From Sitta carolinensis (lineage: Eukaryota > Chordata > Aves > Passeriformes > Sittidae), in NCBI GenBank assembly GCA_032173965.1, contig CM063288.1, positions 23,654,001 through 23,718,000 of the forward strand: DNA of 64,000 nt, written 5' to 3'. The notes under the pieces are model-generated. The model was not told where the DNA came from, made no database searches, and was given only the letters and a program-made list of their open reading frames with translations. This document shows, in pieces, positions 34,480 through 48,800 of the stretch. Numbering within the stretch: the stretch's first letter is position 1; each line of letters opens with the position of its first letter. A program made the position numbers and the translations under genes.

Positions 34480-34860
34480 AAAGCCTGAGTAACTCAGATT
34501 AATGATGTCTGATCTAGTATAAAGTCTGCGGGGATAAAGCGGCCACTAAAAATATTAAGGTAATATTGCCCCCACCGGCTTTTAAAGCATCAGATATAAA
34601 AGTGTAGACGAGCAGACTTCAGGGCTTCCTCCTGTCTGGGAAAGGTAATTAGATTCCCTTCCTATAGGATGACATTTTTTCCACTCCAACCACACCTGCC
34701 TCTGCACTCCTGCCATTTCCTGAGGGGGCTTTTTGATATTATAAGCCCTCATTTAAATTGGATCATTGGAGCACAATGTTGTATCTGTTCTTTACCCTGG
34801 AAACAGAATCAGGCCATAGAGTGCATGTAAGGCTGCTCTTGCCAGCTGTGAACACAAGTG
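34480..34860. promoter_or_regulatory. candidate conserved non-coding element
   Basis: Four CpGs lie within 82 bases (34529, 34540, 34576, 34609). The stretch also has CTAAAAATAT (34546-34555, nine of ten bases of the MEF2 consensus), GGTAATTAGATT and TTTAAATTGGATCATTGG. Complex, repeat-free sequence with no sustained frame. A muscle or mesoderm enhancer would fit a true MEF2 site, but this is inference. Confidence 0.25.
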
Positions 34861-37800
34861 GAGTTTCCCATATATAATTTTTATTTTCTTAGTTGCTAAG
34901 TAGCAAGAGTTAAACCCTCTTCCCTGATCATCACACAGGTCCCCTTGAAGTCTATTCAACAGTATCTGCTTGTATTAAATGCCAGTTGATGTCAATAGGG
35001 GTGCTGTAGTCACATGGAGAGCAGAATAACTTTGATGGAATGTGTAATATGTTCAAAGAAAAAAGATTAACCCTTACCTTCTTCACATTACCCTTCTGCT
35101 TTACCAGAGTTTTGCTCTATAATTTCATAGGTTTTAAAACAATTTTTTTTCTTTTTAATATATTGAAGTTCTGTAGGGAAGTTAGAAAGGTACTCGTAAG
35201 GGAAAGTAGAAATTTAATAAACAAGAAAAATTATATGTACTATTATGTTTATTCCTTTTTTCTAAATTACCTGACTAGTGGTATTGTCACAGAATTCTGT
35301 TCTGCTCTAACCCACTGAGTAGTTGAGCAAAAATACAACTCCAAATGCTGTTCTACATACAGGCCAGGCCATTATGCAGAGACTTGAACTCAGTGATTAC
35401 AGTAGCTTTCAGTGTCATACTGTGACATGACTGGTGGTAGCAGAAAGGAAGGTGGTAAGAAGCATAATTCTTAAAAACTTCTTCAAAAAATTAAAATTAA
35501 CTAGCCAGCCTCAGTTGTAGAGAGAGATTAAAAGTCACTAATCAATCTATGCAGAGTTTGAGTTAATTAGAAACTAATCCTATACAGTTAAAAAAAAAAA
35601 AGGAAAAAGGTAACAACTGAGTGAAATGAACAACAAAAAGCACAAAGAAAATCAATTTCTCTTTCATGAAAGCTATCCTTCCTAATTCATTTCCTGTACA
35701 AATTTATTGCAAGATTAATTTAAATTACAGAAGTAATTGCCTAATCTTCCACAGGAATTCCCTGTCTCATGCTTTTCTCGTGTTAGTCATCTTTTCATAC
35801 ATGAAATAAAACGCCTCTAGTGGAAAGGTGGAAGAGGAAACAAATGCCTGTCTTACAGGGATGCAATCAATAAGCACTGTCCTACCTAAAGCAGCTGAGA
35901 AATACTTCAATGGAAATCCCTGCTTGACTAGAAAATCTCAATGGTAAGACCCCAGAAGTGAAGGTTTCTGCACCTGCAAACTAAGGAATTTGAAGAAAGC
36001 CAACTTCGAAGATGCTGATTACAGGACATAAATTCTTTGACATTTTTGTTGCTCTAATGCATCAGTAAGTTTAGTAGAAATACCCAGCACAACTTGCAGC
36101 TCAATGAATCTATGAAAAACCTGTACCCTGTATAGCAGAAGAGTGGAGCCTCAGTGGGAAGCACTGCAGGCAGGGTGCTTCACCTGGCATGCATTAGTGA
36201 AGATTATTTGTTGTGAAGTTCTACAAAACAGAAGAGCTAATTTTAGTCCAAGGAACCAATTTTTCCATCTCTACTGAGAATGCCATATATAGTTCAATAG
36301 TAAAATTTTAACTATTTCTAGGATACTTGTGTCTGCATCTATAATACTAAGCCATCTAAAGGGAGAACCAAATCAGCACCAGACATGTGATCTTCACTGG
36401 TATGTGATCCATAAGTTAATATAGTTCTGGTGAAAGTCAATGAGTTCAAAAAAAATCTGAGAGCAGAGTTTTGACAGCCTGGAGTAGGACTTTGAATTAC
36501 TCTGGTGAGCTGGGGAAAAAAAAACCCACCCTGTCAAAAAACCAAGCCAAATCCCAACCCCTTTCTATAGTTTGAAATAAAACACGCCTGGATGCACATC
36601 TACCTTAAAACCTGCATTTCATATTTGGTGACTGGTATCACCTGCTCTGCCTCTCAGCTGTGTAAACCAGTATTTAATGGTGCTGCAGTTTACCAAGTTC
36701 TGAACTCTGCAGAGGAGCATTCACAGAAGGACTGGTCAGGGAGAGAATGGAAAGATTTGTCAGCTGAGCACTTTAGGCTATCAACTCTTTGTCATGTGCT
36801 AAGAACACAGTAGTTACAGGAGAAACTCACGCTCATTTACACTCATATATATAATTTCGTCAATGCTTTGCAGAGAGCACATGGCAGAAGCAGATGTCTC
36901 ATTGAGCAGCACATGACTAAGATACATCAGAAAGGCAGAAGAACACAGCTTTACAATAATCTTTAAAAATCATGAAACATTAGATTCCAGGGTAGCTTGC
37001 AGCTTAATGTTGGCAATGAAGAATAATTTGAGACTTAAAATATGTTCATTTATTCTCGTCTCAGCTCTATACACAGTACCTTATCACTTTAAGAAAGACC
37101 TTTCCCTCCTAAATCACATTATTTCCATTACTTAGGGAATTACAATATTTGTACAGTTTATACACATGTAATACAATGGGATTTGCATAATATGAAAGCA
37201 TTAGGGCTTTGATTAGGAGAACCACCTGCACAACCTTTCAAGTATTAGTTTCTGGTTATTCTTTTAACCCAAACCTTTCCATTTCATATGCTAAAGCTTC
37301 CCTTGAATTGTCAAATTTTATCTGGGCTACAGTGACAGAAGCTGGGGCTGCTTAAGGCTCTGTTAATCCCAAAAAGCCAATGTGTGAGGACATGAAATCA
37401 TCTTGACTCACAGGAGACACCATGCTCTGTCACGTCTGCTGCCAGGACAGAAACATCACAGATGTGGTGCTGTACACGCTCCTCAACCAGCTAAGCAGAG
37501 GGGGAAATAAGAGACCTAAAGCTTGTTCTTCCTGAACACTGCATGGAGAACAATGCTGTATACTTCCATGAAAACAGACACATCCTTTAAATCCTAGTGC
37601 CTTAAAATCCTGAATTAACTTGTTAATGAGATAATGTATTTTCACACCTGTGGAAAGTCCTCAAATAACCCTTTTACTCTGTAAACCCTTATCTTGGGGA
37701 GAACAGGCTTTCACTGCATCAGCTTACAGGTGCTGTCTGTGGTGGTGAGGACAGCAAAGAGAGCAGCATCAACTCTAGAGCTCTCTGGTACATAAAGACA

Positions 37801-39633
37801 CTGTAATTAAAGGAAACCTTTTCAATAGTGTTGTAGTATTTGGGCTCACCATTTCTGGCAGGCAATCCATGACTATGCACTTACATTGGAGATCAACATG
37901 GACAGTTATATTTCTGAGGAAAGAGTGACTTTTCACTTAGTAATTACATTTGGTGCACAGGAAGAGACTCAATTATGCAAAACACTGCTCGCCATCTCAA
38001 AGACTCTGCAGAGCTTGAACCCTGATAACTGGCAGTGCCACAGCTTAGGATGACAAAAATCCTTCCACACAGATCCACAGAGAAAAATAGTGTGCTGTTT
38101 TATACATGGATTTAACTGTAGAAATAAAGCAGGTTATCTCCTAAAAATGCAAATCCCACCTTATAAACCCTGAACACAGGTTTTCCCGATAGGCACTTGA
38201 AAAACTCCTGAAAACAAAACAAAAACTAAGTCATACTCCTCAAACTTCCCAAAATAGTAAAGGCTTCAATTTCTGCTTATTTTTGCTCAATGTCTTCCTA
38301 ATCCAAAACAAAAATGGAACAACTAAATCTGATATTCAGCTTTCTGAGGAAAAAAATGAAAACATTCTCCACTGTAGCATCAATCTCCCCCCTCAGGAAT
38401 TCTTGTTGACAGGTTTTGACAGATCAGTTTAAAAGTTTTTGGTGCTATAGATCAAATAAGAAAAAGCTAATAACATCAAAATATCTGTAATCCAGCAAAA
38501 CAGTTTTGCTTATTGCATGTTTATGTTGGTTCATTATAGTGCAACGATCAGCAGATTTTTCCATCTTCAAACTATCTCCCTCTCCATGGAAATTTCACTA
38601 AAAAAGTGCTTTTAAGATCAGTATGAAAGCCTGATGTGCCCCCCTACAGGCACAGTGCTGCACTAAAAGAATTCGTGCAGGTACAAAACCTGCCAGATAC
38701 CTCTCTAGAACACCACTTTTCAAGCAAGACATTCAAGACTGCCCTTGCACCAGAGAGCCAAGGCTATTACAGGCTATTCAGCACAAAGCCAGTTGCCTTA
38801 CCTCCTTTACTACAAGTTGCTTTATTTACAAATCATTAACATCTTTAAGTGAAGAAGAAAACATGCATCTCTGTGGCAAAACCTGAGGAATTTCTCTTAT
38901 AAGGCTTAGATCTACTACAATATTTAAATAATGCTATGATTGTCTATGATACTATTATTATGGTAATATTATGATTTCACTTTGTCAGTTCAAAAAAATT
39001 ATATATTGATGTCTTTCTACAGTAGCTTACCCTGCTGTGTTTATTTTGCTTGGCAACTGGATTTCAACTTTTAAATAAGTGTGCAAGTGGGAAAGAAGAA
39101 ATTACACTAAGTAATCTTTTATAAATAAAAAAAGGGAACACAAAAAAGTATTTTTCTGATGTCTTGAGACTTTCTGAAGTCGCAGTAAGCTCTTCAAAAG
39201 GCAGAGAGAAAATCTCAGTGAAACTTGATGCTAAAAATGGAAAAGAGGGATGTAAAATTTAAATTTCTTCCTTCAATGCATTAAGACAAGATGAATACTT
39301 ATTTTCTTAGTCCAGACATCAGGTAGTCACAACAGAATTACATTTACTGCACCAAATCTGTGTAAAACAAAAGTCAGGTGCTCCTATTTTCCAGTGAAAA
39401 GATATAAGCTTTCTAAAATTGATACCTTCATAGTACCTGTGTTCTCCCTATGGTATATTTGTGTTTACACAGTGGAGAACCATTAACTAATAGGTTTAGC
39501 ATTTTTCTAGTTTTCTTCTAGAAATATTTTAGGCTCTTCTAAGAAAAAGACAAAAAACCTAAACATCTTTAGGTGACAGTTTTGTTATAAAGACCAAATT
39601 TCTTAATCCTTTGCATTGTGAGTGATTTTTATT
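34861..39633. other. AT-rich non-coding DNA
   Basis: Short frames only (at most 92 codons). An A/C-rich run sits at 36516-36561. No RNA gene, transposon or splice-bracketed exon was recognised. Confidence 0.55.
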
Positions 39634-39656
39634 ATATAACTTTTTTATAGTTATAT
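39634..39656. repeat. short AT hairpin
   Basis: ATATAACT (39634-39641) and AGTTATAT (39649-39656) are exact 8-bp arms around TTTTTAT. Likely chance in AT-rich DNA. Confidence 0.6.
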
Positions 39657-40480
39657 TTAAGAATATCAATTAAAGATAAGAAATACATAAATCAGATCAT
39701 GTGTTTTTCCTCCAAAATTTCATTTCCTTTTTAGGAACAGAACCTATCACTTGCACTTTCACTGAGGATGTAACCTGCATCATAAGCAATCTTAGGGACA
39801 CCGTTAGTTTCATTTTCTTGATAGGGTAAGAAAACAGGTATACGACAACATTTTCATCTTTTAGAATGAAAAAAAATATTTGCAATGACTTTTACAAAGC
39901 CATCTCAGGAACACAAGCTCCTGATTCCAAAACAAGGGACACCACACTTTGCAAGTGTTGTAGCTTAATACTTAAGACAAAGTAGCAATAAATCTTTATA
40001 GTTCTATTAAAATACCTCTGCACTCAATACCTCACTCTATTAAAATCACTTTAGAAGGCAGTTGTTTAGCTTCTCATTCTGTCTCCTGATCATATTTCTT
40101 CCTCTTTTCAAGAGGATGACAAGTAGCATTAAAATACTGCTGTATGGGGAGGTTATAGAACATTCCATAGATGGCATTGAGTAAAGAATGCAAAAGAGGG
40201 CTGGGGGAAAGAAATGCGTGCCCAGCAGACTCATAACTCAACTATGCTTGACTCATACTTGGAAAAAAATCTATCACTGTTCTACTCTTTTAAGTGGCTT
40301 TTTTTTTTTAAATATCCAACTACTTTTTTCCTGGTTCTTCATGGTTCCTTGCTTTACAGCCTATATCTACCAGGGTAACACCAGCAAGAAGCACATCCTG
40401 AACCCTTACCCATCTGCTGCCAGCAAGACTAATTCTCTAGCACTAGGCCATTCAGAAATGCAAAACACAGAAGTTACAAG

Positions 40481-40502
40481 CTGAATATGTATATATATTC
40501 AG
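40481..40502. repeat. 22-base near-palindrome
   Basis: CTGAATAT (40481-40488) and ATATTCAG (40495-40502) are exact arms around GTATAT; the centre pairs further by wobble. AT-rich, no function assigned. Confidence 0.65.
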
Positions 40503-43500
40503 GCACAATTTAGTAAGTATTTTCTCTATAAAATTACTATGAAAATATGTTCATTAAAATTTATTTTTACGTTCTTGAATGACATTGAGAGATACTTAAT
40601 ACACAAAGACTTAATTGTGATGATTTACAATGAATAATTTTTCTATTTTACTACACTCAGCGAGAGAGAGAGGGTTGTGTTACATGCAGCACTTAATTCA
40701 GCACAGGGCAAACCCCTCCAGAAGAGCAATGTTCCAGGCTGTGCCTGGCAACAGCTCATCTGGGCAAACCCCCCCACCACTAAGCAAACAGTCTCTTTTC
40801 CAAGATAATTAGAACTCACAGAAACCACCAAACACTAATGAGGAAACAAATGCACATGAGAGAAAAGAATTCAGACATATTGAGGCCAAATCTGCCCAGA
40901 GCACCAACAAATGCTGAGAGCACATACCAAAGAAAGACAATCTGTGGCATCTGAAAGACAAATAATCACTCTGAGATGTTCAATGTGCTGGCAGCTAAAA
41001 AGTCTGCTAAACCCCAGAAATGTGCAAGGTGCAAAGGGCTTCAGCTTTGTCAGAGCTGATTTTCCACATGGAAGCTGGCTGTGTTACAAAAACACACTCA
41101 GCTGACAGCACAGTTCAAGTGTCAATTAAGATAAGACATCAAACAATTTACTGATAATTAAGAAGCTACTCAGACATGACAATAGATTTGCTACTAAAAT
41201 TTGGTCACGGTCTTAAAAGATCTCTTACAATTGTCAGAGTGGAAGAAAACAGACTGAAAGTTATGAGTACAGGAAAATGAGGATTCAAAACAAAAACAGT
41301 TGAAATAAGAAATAAAGTGAGGTGATTGCTATATAACACTAACATTACAAAAGACATGAACGGGATCTGGACTTGAAACAAAGTTCAAAGTTAGGAAGAA
41401 AGCCTTGCCTCAGACCTAACCAGTAGCTAGAATTTTCTCCAACACATTTTTTATCACCTTTTTCAGAATGCACTATTAATTACATACCCTGTAACTTTAC
41501 ATACCTGCTAGTTATCAATTTGTAATCATCCTAAAGTTTCGTAATTGCTAATTGAAAAGCATTATTATTAGCAATATAAAATTTCTAATAAAGTCTTAAA
41601 TTGTTTATGCATATATGTAAAAATGCAATTAGGAAAAAACAATTTCTTTCCTGAGGATATTTTCTGTTAAATCCCCTTTCTCCACTGTATCAAGCCCTAT
41701 TACTTCAAGGCAGGCACATCTGTTCATTTAACTAACACTCAGTATCCATATGCCTAAATGAATGCTTTCATTTGGAAGTAGGCTTGCTTCAGCTGAAAGC
41801 ATGTCCTTGGTAAGCATGGTTTATTTTTGCATCCCTCCCAAATGGGGCTCTGGTTGCAGAGATTCCTTGTCTGGATAGACTCTGACTCACTGGAAATGTC
41901 ACTGCAGACAGGTAGAGGCCTCAGGCAGAGATCAAGGTCCTGTTATCAGTATTTTGTAATTGCACACTAAGGGATCACCACTCTTTACAAAAAAAGATAT
42001 CTTCAGGAATGAAAGGATATACCAGATGGATGAAATGGGGAAGAGGAGGCAGAGAAGAAAAGGCAGTCAAACCAGCAGTAAATGAATTACCCACTTAGAT
42101 TGAAGCCATGTGCAAAATTCAAGTTGACAACTGTTTCAGATATTTTGATTTATCAGATATATTTAATTAGTCAATACAACCATTCCCTTTTCCTCTTAAT
42201 TGTTTTGGAGAGAAGGAAGTATGTGCTATTTTACACCTTTCCCAATTACTTTGATATGTTCCCCCATATTCTATTTCTAGAGATATTAAGACCCAGTAAA
42301 ACATCAGAAATCCCTCTTCCACAGATGCTCTCCTCCAGGTTCCCTTCTTCCTCTTTGTTCCTCAGAATACTAAATGCACCTTTCTAAAAAGATGTTTTTA
42401 AAGAGATGTTTTTATGGTAGTTTCTATTGTTTTGCCACCCCTTCCATGGCAGCTGAATCTGCAAACTGACCCAAGTCAATGCATACAGTGGGAAAGCTGC
42501 TGTCAATGCAAGAGGGGTAGAAGAGCCTTTGATCCAAGTGTGACTAGCCATTTTCAGCAGGACAGCACTGTCCGAGATCCTTTTCAGCCAGCCATTAATG
42601 TATATCCTGTTTCATTCTCTTTCTTGGTCCTTAATACCATCATTTCCAAACCAGCCCCTGGTCCAACACCCTCGTGGTGAGGTCTTTTAAATCCCTCTCA
42701 TTCCTCACAGTCATGGGTTTCATTTGGCTCTGTTTTGTCCACAAATGCTGTGCATGTTCTTTAGTTCTTGCAGTGCTGTTGCCTCTCAAGTCATAGGACA
42801 ATCAGGGCAGAAGGCAAAGGGACATTAATGAGCGTACAATGAAAGCTAGGGAGACAATTAGTTTGGCTGTTGCAATACTGAGAAGGAGCCAGAGAAAGGA
42901 AGGTGAGCAGAAACTGGGAGCACTGGCAGCACAACAAGATCAGAAAGTGATTTTAGCAGCAGAACAGACAATAGGTAAAATCAAGGAGGACTCTGCAGAC
43001 ATTGGGGGCCAACAAGAGGATGTTTAAAAAACAGATGTGAAACAGCATGGATATGGTGGAGTGCCCAGGCCTTGGAAATGTGCAGGAGAGCACTGGTGGG
43101 GCAAGGATACATGGGGGCACAAAAACAACACAAAAGAGACAGAACAAAGGGTTACTTTTATCCAGAGTACAAGACAGATGGAGGGAAGCTACATGGAAGA
43201 AGGGAGAGGAAAAGCAAGAGTGTGGTTGAATTGACAGAAACAGTGATTGATTTTATCCTTCATCTAAGTATCTGGGACAGCCTGAGTTCTGAACTGTGTT
43301 TGTCGAGGGAAAAATCTCTCTCCTCCTGTTTCAACCCTTCCTGAATGCCTTCAATAAGCAGAACAGCCTCTCCTCTGCTGAGGATAACAGACATGAATTC
43401 ATTAGGTAAAATTCACACTGCATCATCCTGCTTCCTGGCTGCACAATCCTCTTCATCCTGATTAAAGTGCAGTCTTGCTGGAGGAATACACCAGCCGCCA

Positions 43501-45765
43501 AACCTATTTTTGTCTCAGTCAAGCACAGTTCCAAGTATCATTACCACATGGGGTTACCATTTCCTATCCCACGAGTTTCCGGAACAGCGTTTTTCAGGTC
43601 AAAATATTGTTCCACTAAAATCAAATCACTTCCTTCAGAATGCAAATCCTTATACTTGTTACATGATAGAAGACATTCAAAATTAAAAGCCAGCTTAATA
43701 CATTATAGCTTAAAACTCTATTCCAAGAAAGTAAAGGACAAACACTTAGCATAACAGGATTTTTTAAGAAAAATTAGAAAAATCAGGCACTGCCCTCCTC
43801 TTACTTCTACTCTTTCTTTCATAAAATGCCCTCATAGTAAAATTTTATCTTGGCCCTAACTCTTCCCCTCCAACATCTTGTACAGGCTTGTTATTACTTT
43901 GGAAACCATTACACTACAATAAAAATTCAAATCTTTTGCCTTATTTGCAGTTATAAGTGTTCTGGTTTTGCTAACACAGTACTTTTTCATTAGTATTAAG
44001 AATATCTATGTTCATTCAAATTACTTTAGTAACGACCAAGTATTTAGAATAATTACCTCTGAATCCAGTCCCCTTCCTGTGAAAATGGCACTTTTTCTGT
44101 TCAGCAAAAATGTGTCAGTCTCCAGTTAAAATATCAGACTCTGCCTCTCAGCCTTCAAGGGAGCAGAGCTGCTAATCATCTCTGCAAACCAAGCATAGTG
44201 AGTTCAGAAAGTGGGACTCTACTAACTTATTTTGTCTGAGTCCTCATGTGTGGTTGAAGAAAGTTTAATTCTGCAAAGCTGAACCAGAAAAGGTAGTAGA
44301 CCTCACACTTTATCACCAATGAATCAATAATAGTGCTAATTAGCTGGCATGATTTATGGGTGTTTTTTTTATGATAATTCTGGTAGATTCTCTACTCCCT
44401 CCAGTTATTAAATTAGGATACAGTTTTTTTCAAGCTAAAATTGAACTGTTGAAGGCATTATAGTTTTCTGGAGCTGTTCTTTTCTACCAGGGCTTGTCAC
44501 CATTGCTTGGAACAAAAGATAATAGCTTCTGTTTTCCACTAGCCGACAAAACATGCCAAGTTTATCTCTGTTTCCCAATTAAAAACTAAGCCCTACTACC
44601 AGCACTAAATTGAGAAAGTTTACTCTGTCATCCCACACCTGACAGTGACTCTGAAGCTGTTTTTTGTCAGTTTGGTAAGCCAAAATTTCTGGCACATTTG
44701 ACGACTTCAGTAAAAACACTATTCTAGGCTGTTGCATCTTACGTTAGTGAATGTTTCTGTAAGCTATATGTCATTAATAAGATTAATGCCATGGCAACAA
44801 ATTTACAATCATCACAAACAGGAATTCAAATGACCATATTAAATATTTCTGTTAAGAATTAGAGGGAAAAGTCCTCAAAAAAAGAATTAAGAAACCATAA
44901 ACTGACAAACACCAACCAGTAGAAATTCAAAAGTACACCACTTCAGTACAGAAAAACTCATTTTTCATTGAGGTCTGCTCATGGCTGTTACAAATAATTA
45001 ATGGTACAAGTTATGGGATCAGAGATGAATTTTCCAATATGAGAAAAAAGGGAGGGAACTGACTCACCAAGGGAGAACACCCAGAGTCAGTTACTGGCTT
45101 TAGTGCAAGATATTAATTAATGTTGAAATGCATTATATTTAGGCCTATATTTCATCTAGAGCATCCATAGGACAAGTAAGACACCTTATCATAGCAATTG
45201 TTTTTAAAAAATAGGCTAAGTAGGACATAATTTAGTTTGTGCATTCAGATTACTAAGGCAATATAGCCCTAAACCTTCTTTAAATGGCCAAATGTGTAAG
45301 AGAAACAGGATTATTAACTAAAGACATATTTCAGACTAGAAATATATTTTTTATAGATCAAAAGGTGAGATATATATACGTATAGATCAAAGTGGGGAGT
45401 CTACTGCTATGGAATGAAACTATTTGAGCATGAAATATATTTTACCTGCCTGACCATCCAAAACTTAAAATTTTGTTGTACTTACTGCTGTCTGCCAAGC
45501 CAAATTACTTTTCCTTCTGGAATTTATGCCAAAACAGCTTGACTGATTAAACAGTAAGGAGTAATGGAGAAGAGACAAGATCTTTCATTTCTTGACACCT
45601 GAAAATTGCAGAAACAAAGAGAGGGGCAGAAAAGAACATTAGCTAAACACAGGACAAAAAAACCCTACAAGAAATAATGAGTGAGGCAAGATGTCAGGAC
45701 AGCATGGCAAAGAAACAGCACTATAGAGGATAGCAGGCACTACGGGGAAATACAGCCATGTTGGC
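40503..45765. other. non-coding DNA, purine-rich in part
   Basis: About 42800-43230 is purine-rich on plus and therefore open in several frames at once (for example 42839-43027, 43037-43234 and 43072-43344). The translations are Lys/Glu/Gly-rich and unrecognised, and their mutual overlap argues against coding. About 45352-45395 repeats TATAGATCAAA twice. No gene was recognised. Confidence 0.5.
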
Positions 45766-45805
45766 AAAGGGCACAGGAAAAGGGACACAGGAGAAAGGAC
45801 ACAGG
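45766..45805. repeat. degenerate 12-14 bp tandem repeat, three units
   Basis: AAAGGGCACAGG (45766-45777), AAAAGGGACACAGG (45778-45791) and AAAGGACACAGG (45794-45805) are near-copies in a purine-rich stretch. This is a small minisatellite-like array. The surrounding sequence (about 45600-45850) is also purine-rich on the plus strand. Confidence 0.7.
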
Positions 45806-48800
45806 CAGGGACTGAGAGCTGGAGGAACAGGTGCAATTATTGAGGATGATAGAGCAGCAGAAGCAGAATTCTGCTGAGGGCTGTGCTGCTACCCAACTGT
45901 AAACCAAACCAGGAACCTCACCCTCCATTACTCCTTTCTCATGAAGCCAAAAGCACACTCCATCTTTCTTCAGTACCCTATTCTCAGAGTTACTGCATTA
46001 GCTCCGACTCCTCAGGTCTATACTGCAAACCTTGGTACCGACTTCTTCCTAGAAATGATTCCTTCACATGGGAAATTTCTTAATAGTTTCCAACTTCAAA
46101 AGCTCTACCTAAGAGCGTATGAGTCTAGCACATTTTTCAAGAGTCATCAGTTGGCTAATACAGAGCAACAACAGGATAATACTGCTCGGACAATTGTCAA
46201 CATCTTCTTAATCCCACCACTGCCTCTGCCTGCCTTGCACCCCCAGACAAAGGCAGGCTATAGCTCCAAATCTGGGTTTGTGCATGCACCTGAGCTGCTG
46301 TCAGCCCATAGTGACAGCACTGCCTCTGTAACACGGTTTATTTGGTCCCACAGCTTGTTATCCAGGCCCTGCATTAACCCACTGTGAGCACATCCCTGAG
46401 CAGGAACCACCTCTAACTTCCTCTGACAATCCTTTAATCTTTAACAATGTTTTCTCTGCATCAACTACATCTACCAATACGAAATTAGCAATACCTACAG
46501 AGTGATTTGCAGAAGTAACAAGTACCCATGCACTCACTTTATAATTTAAGAAAGTTTCCTAACATATCAAGTACTTAAAAAAATAAAATTCACTGAGTCC
46601 TTCATTGTCAGAAAAGTTTGTAGTATTAACCTTGCATCACAGCCTCATGTCTAAAATATATCTACAGCTAATGACAGACATTTTTCTCTCACACACACAG
46701 TCTCCCATAATAGATCTAATTTAAGGATGAGTTCATTAATACTTGTCACAATACCACAACTGATGACAGTGCCATACACAAGTCTAGGCATACATTAACA
46801 TGGCTGAGGTTTTTTTATGGCAGGGCTAGAATAGCAAGTAGTTAATAATACATGTGACCACACACTGAAAGACAGAAAAAATAGCTTTTACAGAAAATCT
46901 TGAATAAGGCAGAAATAAAAAGAGGAAAAGAAAGGAAATAATTAGAAAATGGAAAGAAAGGACTGATCATGCCATATACTAACAGACCAAATTTGGGTTT
47001 CATAACTCTATTGAACTCTGATATTTTTTAAGTTTTATGCATTTCACATTGTAGTCTTAATAGCATTTCAAGAAGAGGAATATTAGCTTGTTATTAGGAT
47101 GGCATGTAGCATCTAACAGTCTGTAAAACTACTATACAGGAAATCTAATATTTAGAAAACTGAAAATCTTTAGCATCAGTGGCATCTTGTGCTTCACCTA
47201 AGTACTGGGAAAGTACTTTCTGTGAGAAGTGGCACTGTTTCAATATTTTTCATGAAAACCATCATACCAGATGTATTGTTTTCCCATTATTAATACATAC
47301 TGATAAATTTTGTGATGGAGGGAGAAAAACTTGGTTTAAAAGCACTGAGAGCAATGAAATTACAACACAAGAACAAAGCTGAAATTATCATGTACAAACT
47401 GGAAGGTATTTAGTGAAGTATTAAGTACCTGTCAGAAAAAAAATCTTGGGGAAAACTATATTTTGATGTCTACCCTTGATATTCTTCTTAGCATCAACTC
47501 CTCCAAAATATTTAAGTACTAGATACTACTGACCAGAGACTTATCCTGCCAGAAGAGAGGAAGCAATGAGTACCCACACAATAAGTAGATAAAATGTGAC
47601 TGTACTGACAGAAAACCTATTTCCAGTATCCCACAAATAACTCAAGTTATGAAATCATTTATTATTTCAGCTGCAAGCAGGGAGCATACTAAGATGCATT
47701 TATAATAGAATGGGAAGAGGCATGCAGTGAGTAATATTTCAGTGCAATTAAATATAATTTCAATAATAAATTATGTACCATTGTAAACCCAGTGCTTTAT
47801 ATAAATATTACTGATGACAGTATGTTAGAGTGCATTTGTGTTTTATTTATATTACAGCAAGGAATATATAATGGTTCTAGGATGTTTTCTCTGTTGAAGT
47901 CAAGGGTAAAAATCAAGCAATCCATGTGAAGTGCAGCTCTGTTTTACTTATTAGAACTCAGGCTGTGCTATTTTTGTTTTGCAAGACGCTGTTTGAGACT
48001 AGAGCATATGTTGCTTTCTTCTAAACTGTAATATTTCAGCCCAGATCCATTTGAGTACACACACAACAAAGTTTATTAAAGGATTTTCTGCAATCACCTC
48101 TAATTTTTATTAATGTATGGACAGCAGGCTTAACTAGTCATAGAATGCCAAAAAGTTTTCCAGAAACCAGTGAAGATGTTAAATCAGTGTCTGCTGGCAG
48201 GGGAGCAAGTGCTACCAAAGACAGATGCTGTTTCTGTCTCTTCAAACACTTCAGCCCTGGAGAAGAGCTTGAGTGAAGGCATCCAGCAGAGGTGAGCTGG
48301 AGGAAGCTCACATTAGAGGTGGGAGGTACTACGGCAGAAAAGAGGCAGCTGTCAGGAGTAACAATTACTGCACAGAGCAGTTTTATGAATCATGAGGAAG
48401 CACTAGAAGGAGTTTGGACACTCTTGCCCAGCTTAGGCAGTTCTCTTGTAACTTGGGTCATGTAGATTTTGAAACAGAGAAACAGTTTTTGTCAATGAGC
48501 TCCTGACTAAAGATTTAAAATGCTAAGTGAAATTACCTGACATGAGAGACAGCTCTTGGGAAATCCAGTACTACTGATAGCACTTAGACTCACATCTGCA
48601 AGAGTTTGTAATAGAGTTTTGAAAGGAAACCTTTGAGAGTTGACTAAATGCTAAGGAAAATGGATTGACTAAAAAGTTGATAGAGCAAAGAAGCATTAAA
48701 TTATTCAAAAGCTACATCCTACATACTTCCACAGTGCAGTATAATCCTGATTTAACTGTGTTCCCACGAGTTGCCTCTGAATATATTCTGAAGTTTATAA

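Noticed and set aside
42839..43344. Lys/Glu-rich frames that look helical
   Set aside because: The DNA is purine-rich, so several phases are open at once; the appearance follows from base composition.
48139..48170. CATAGAATG start resembling reverse-orientation CR1
   Set aside because: The expected GGTTTGGAAGGGACCT-type continuation is absent; only about nine bases match.
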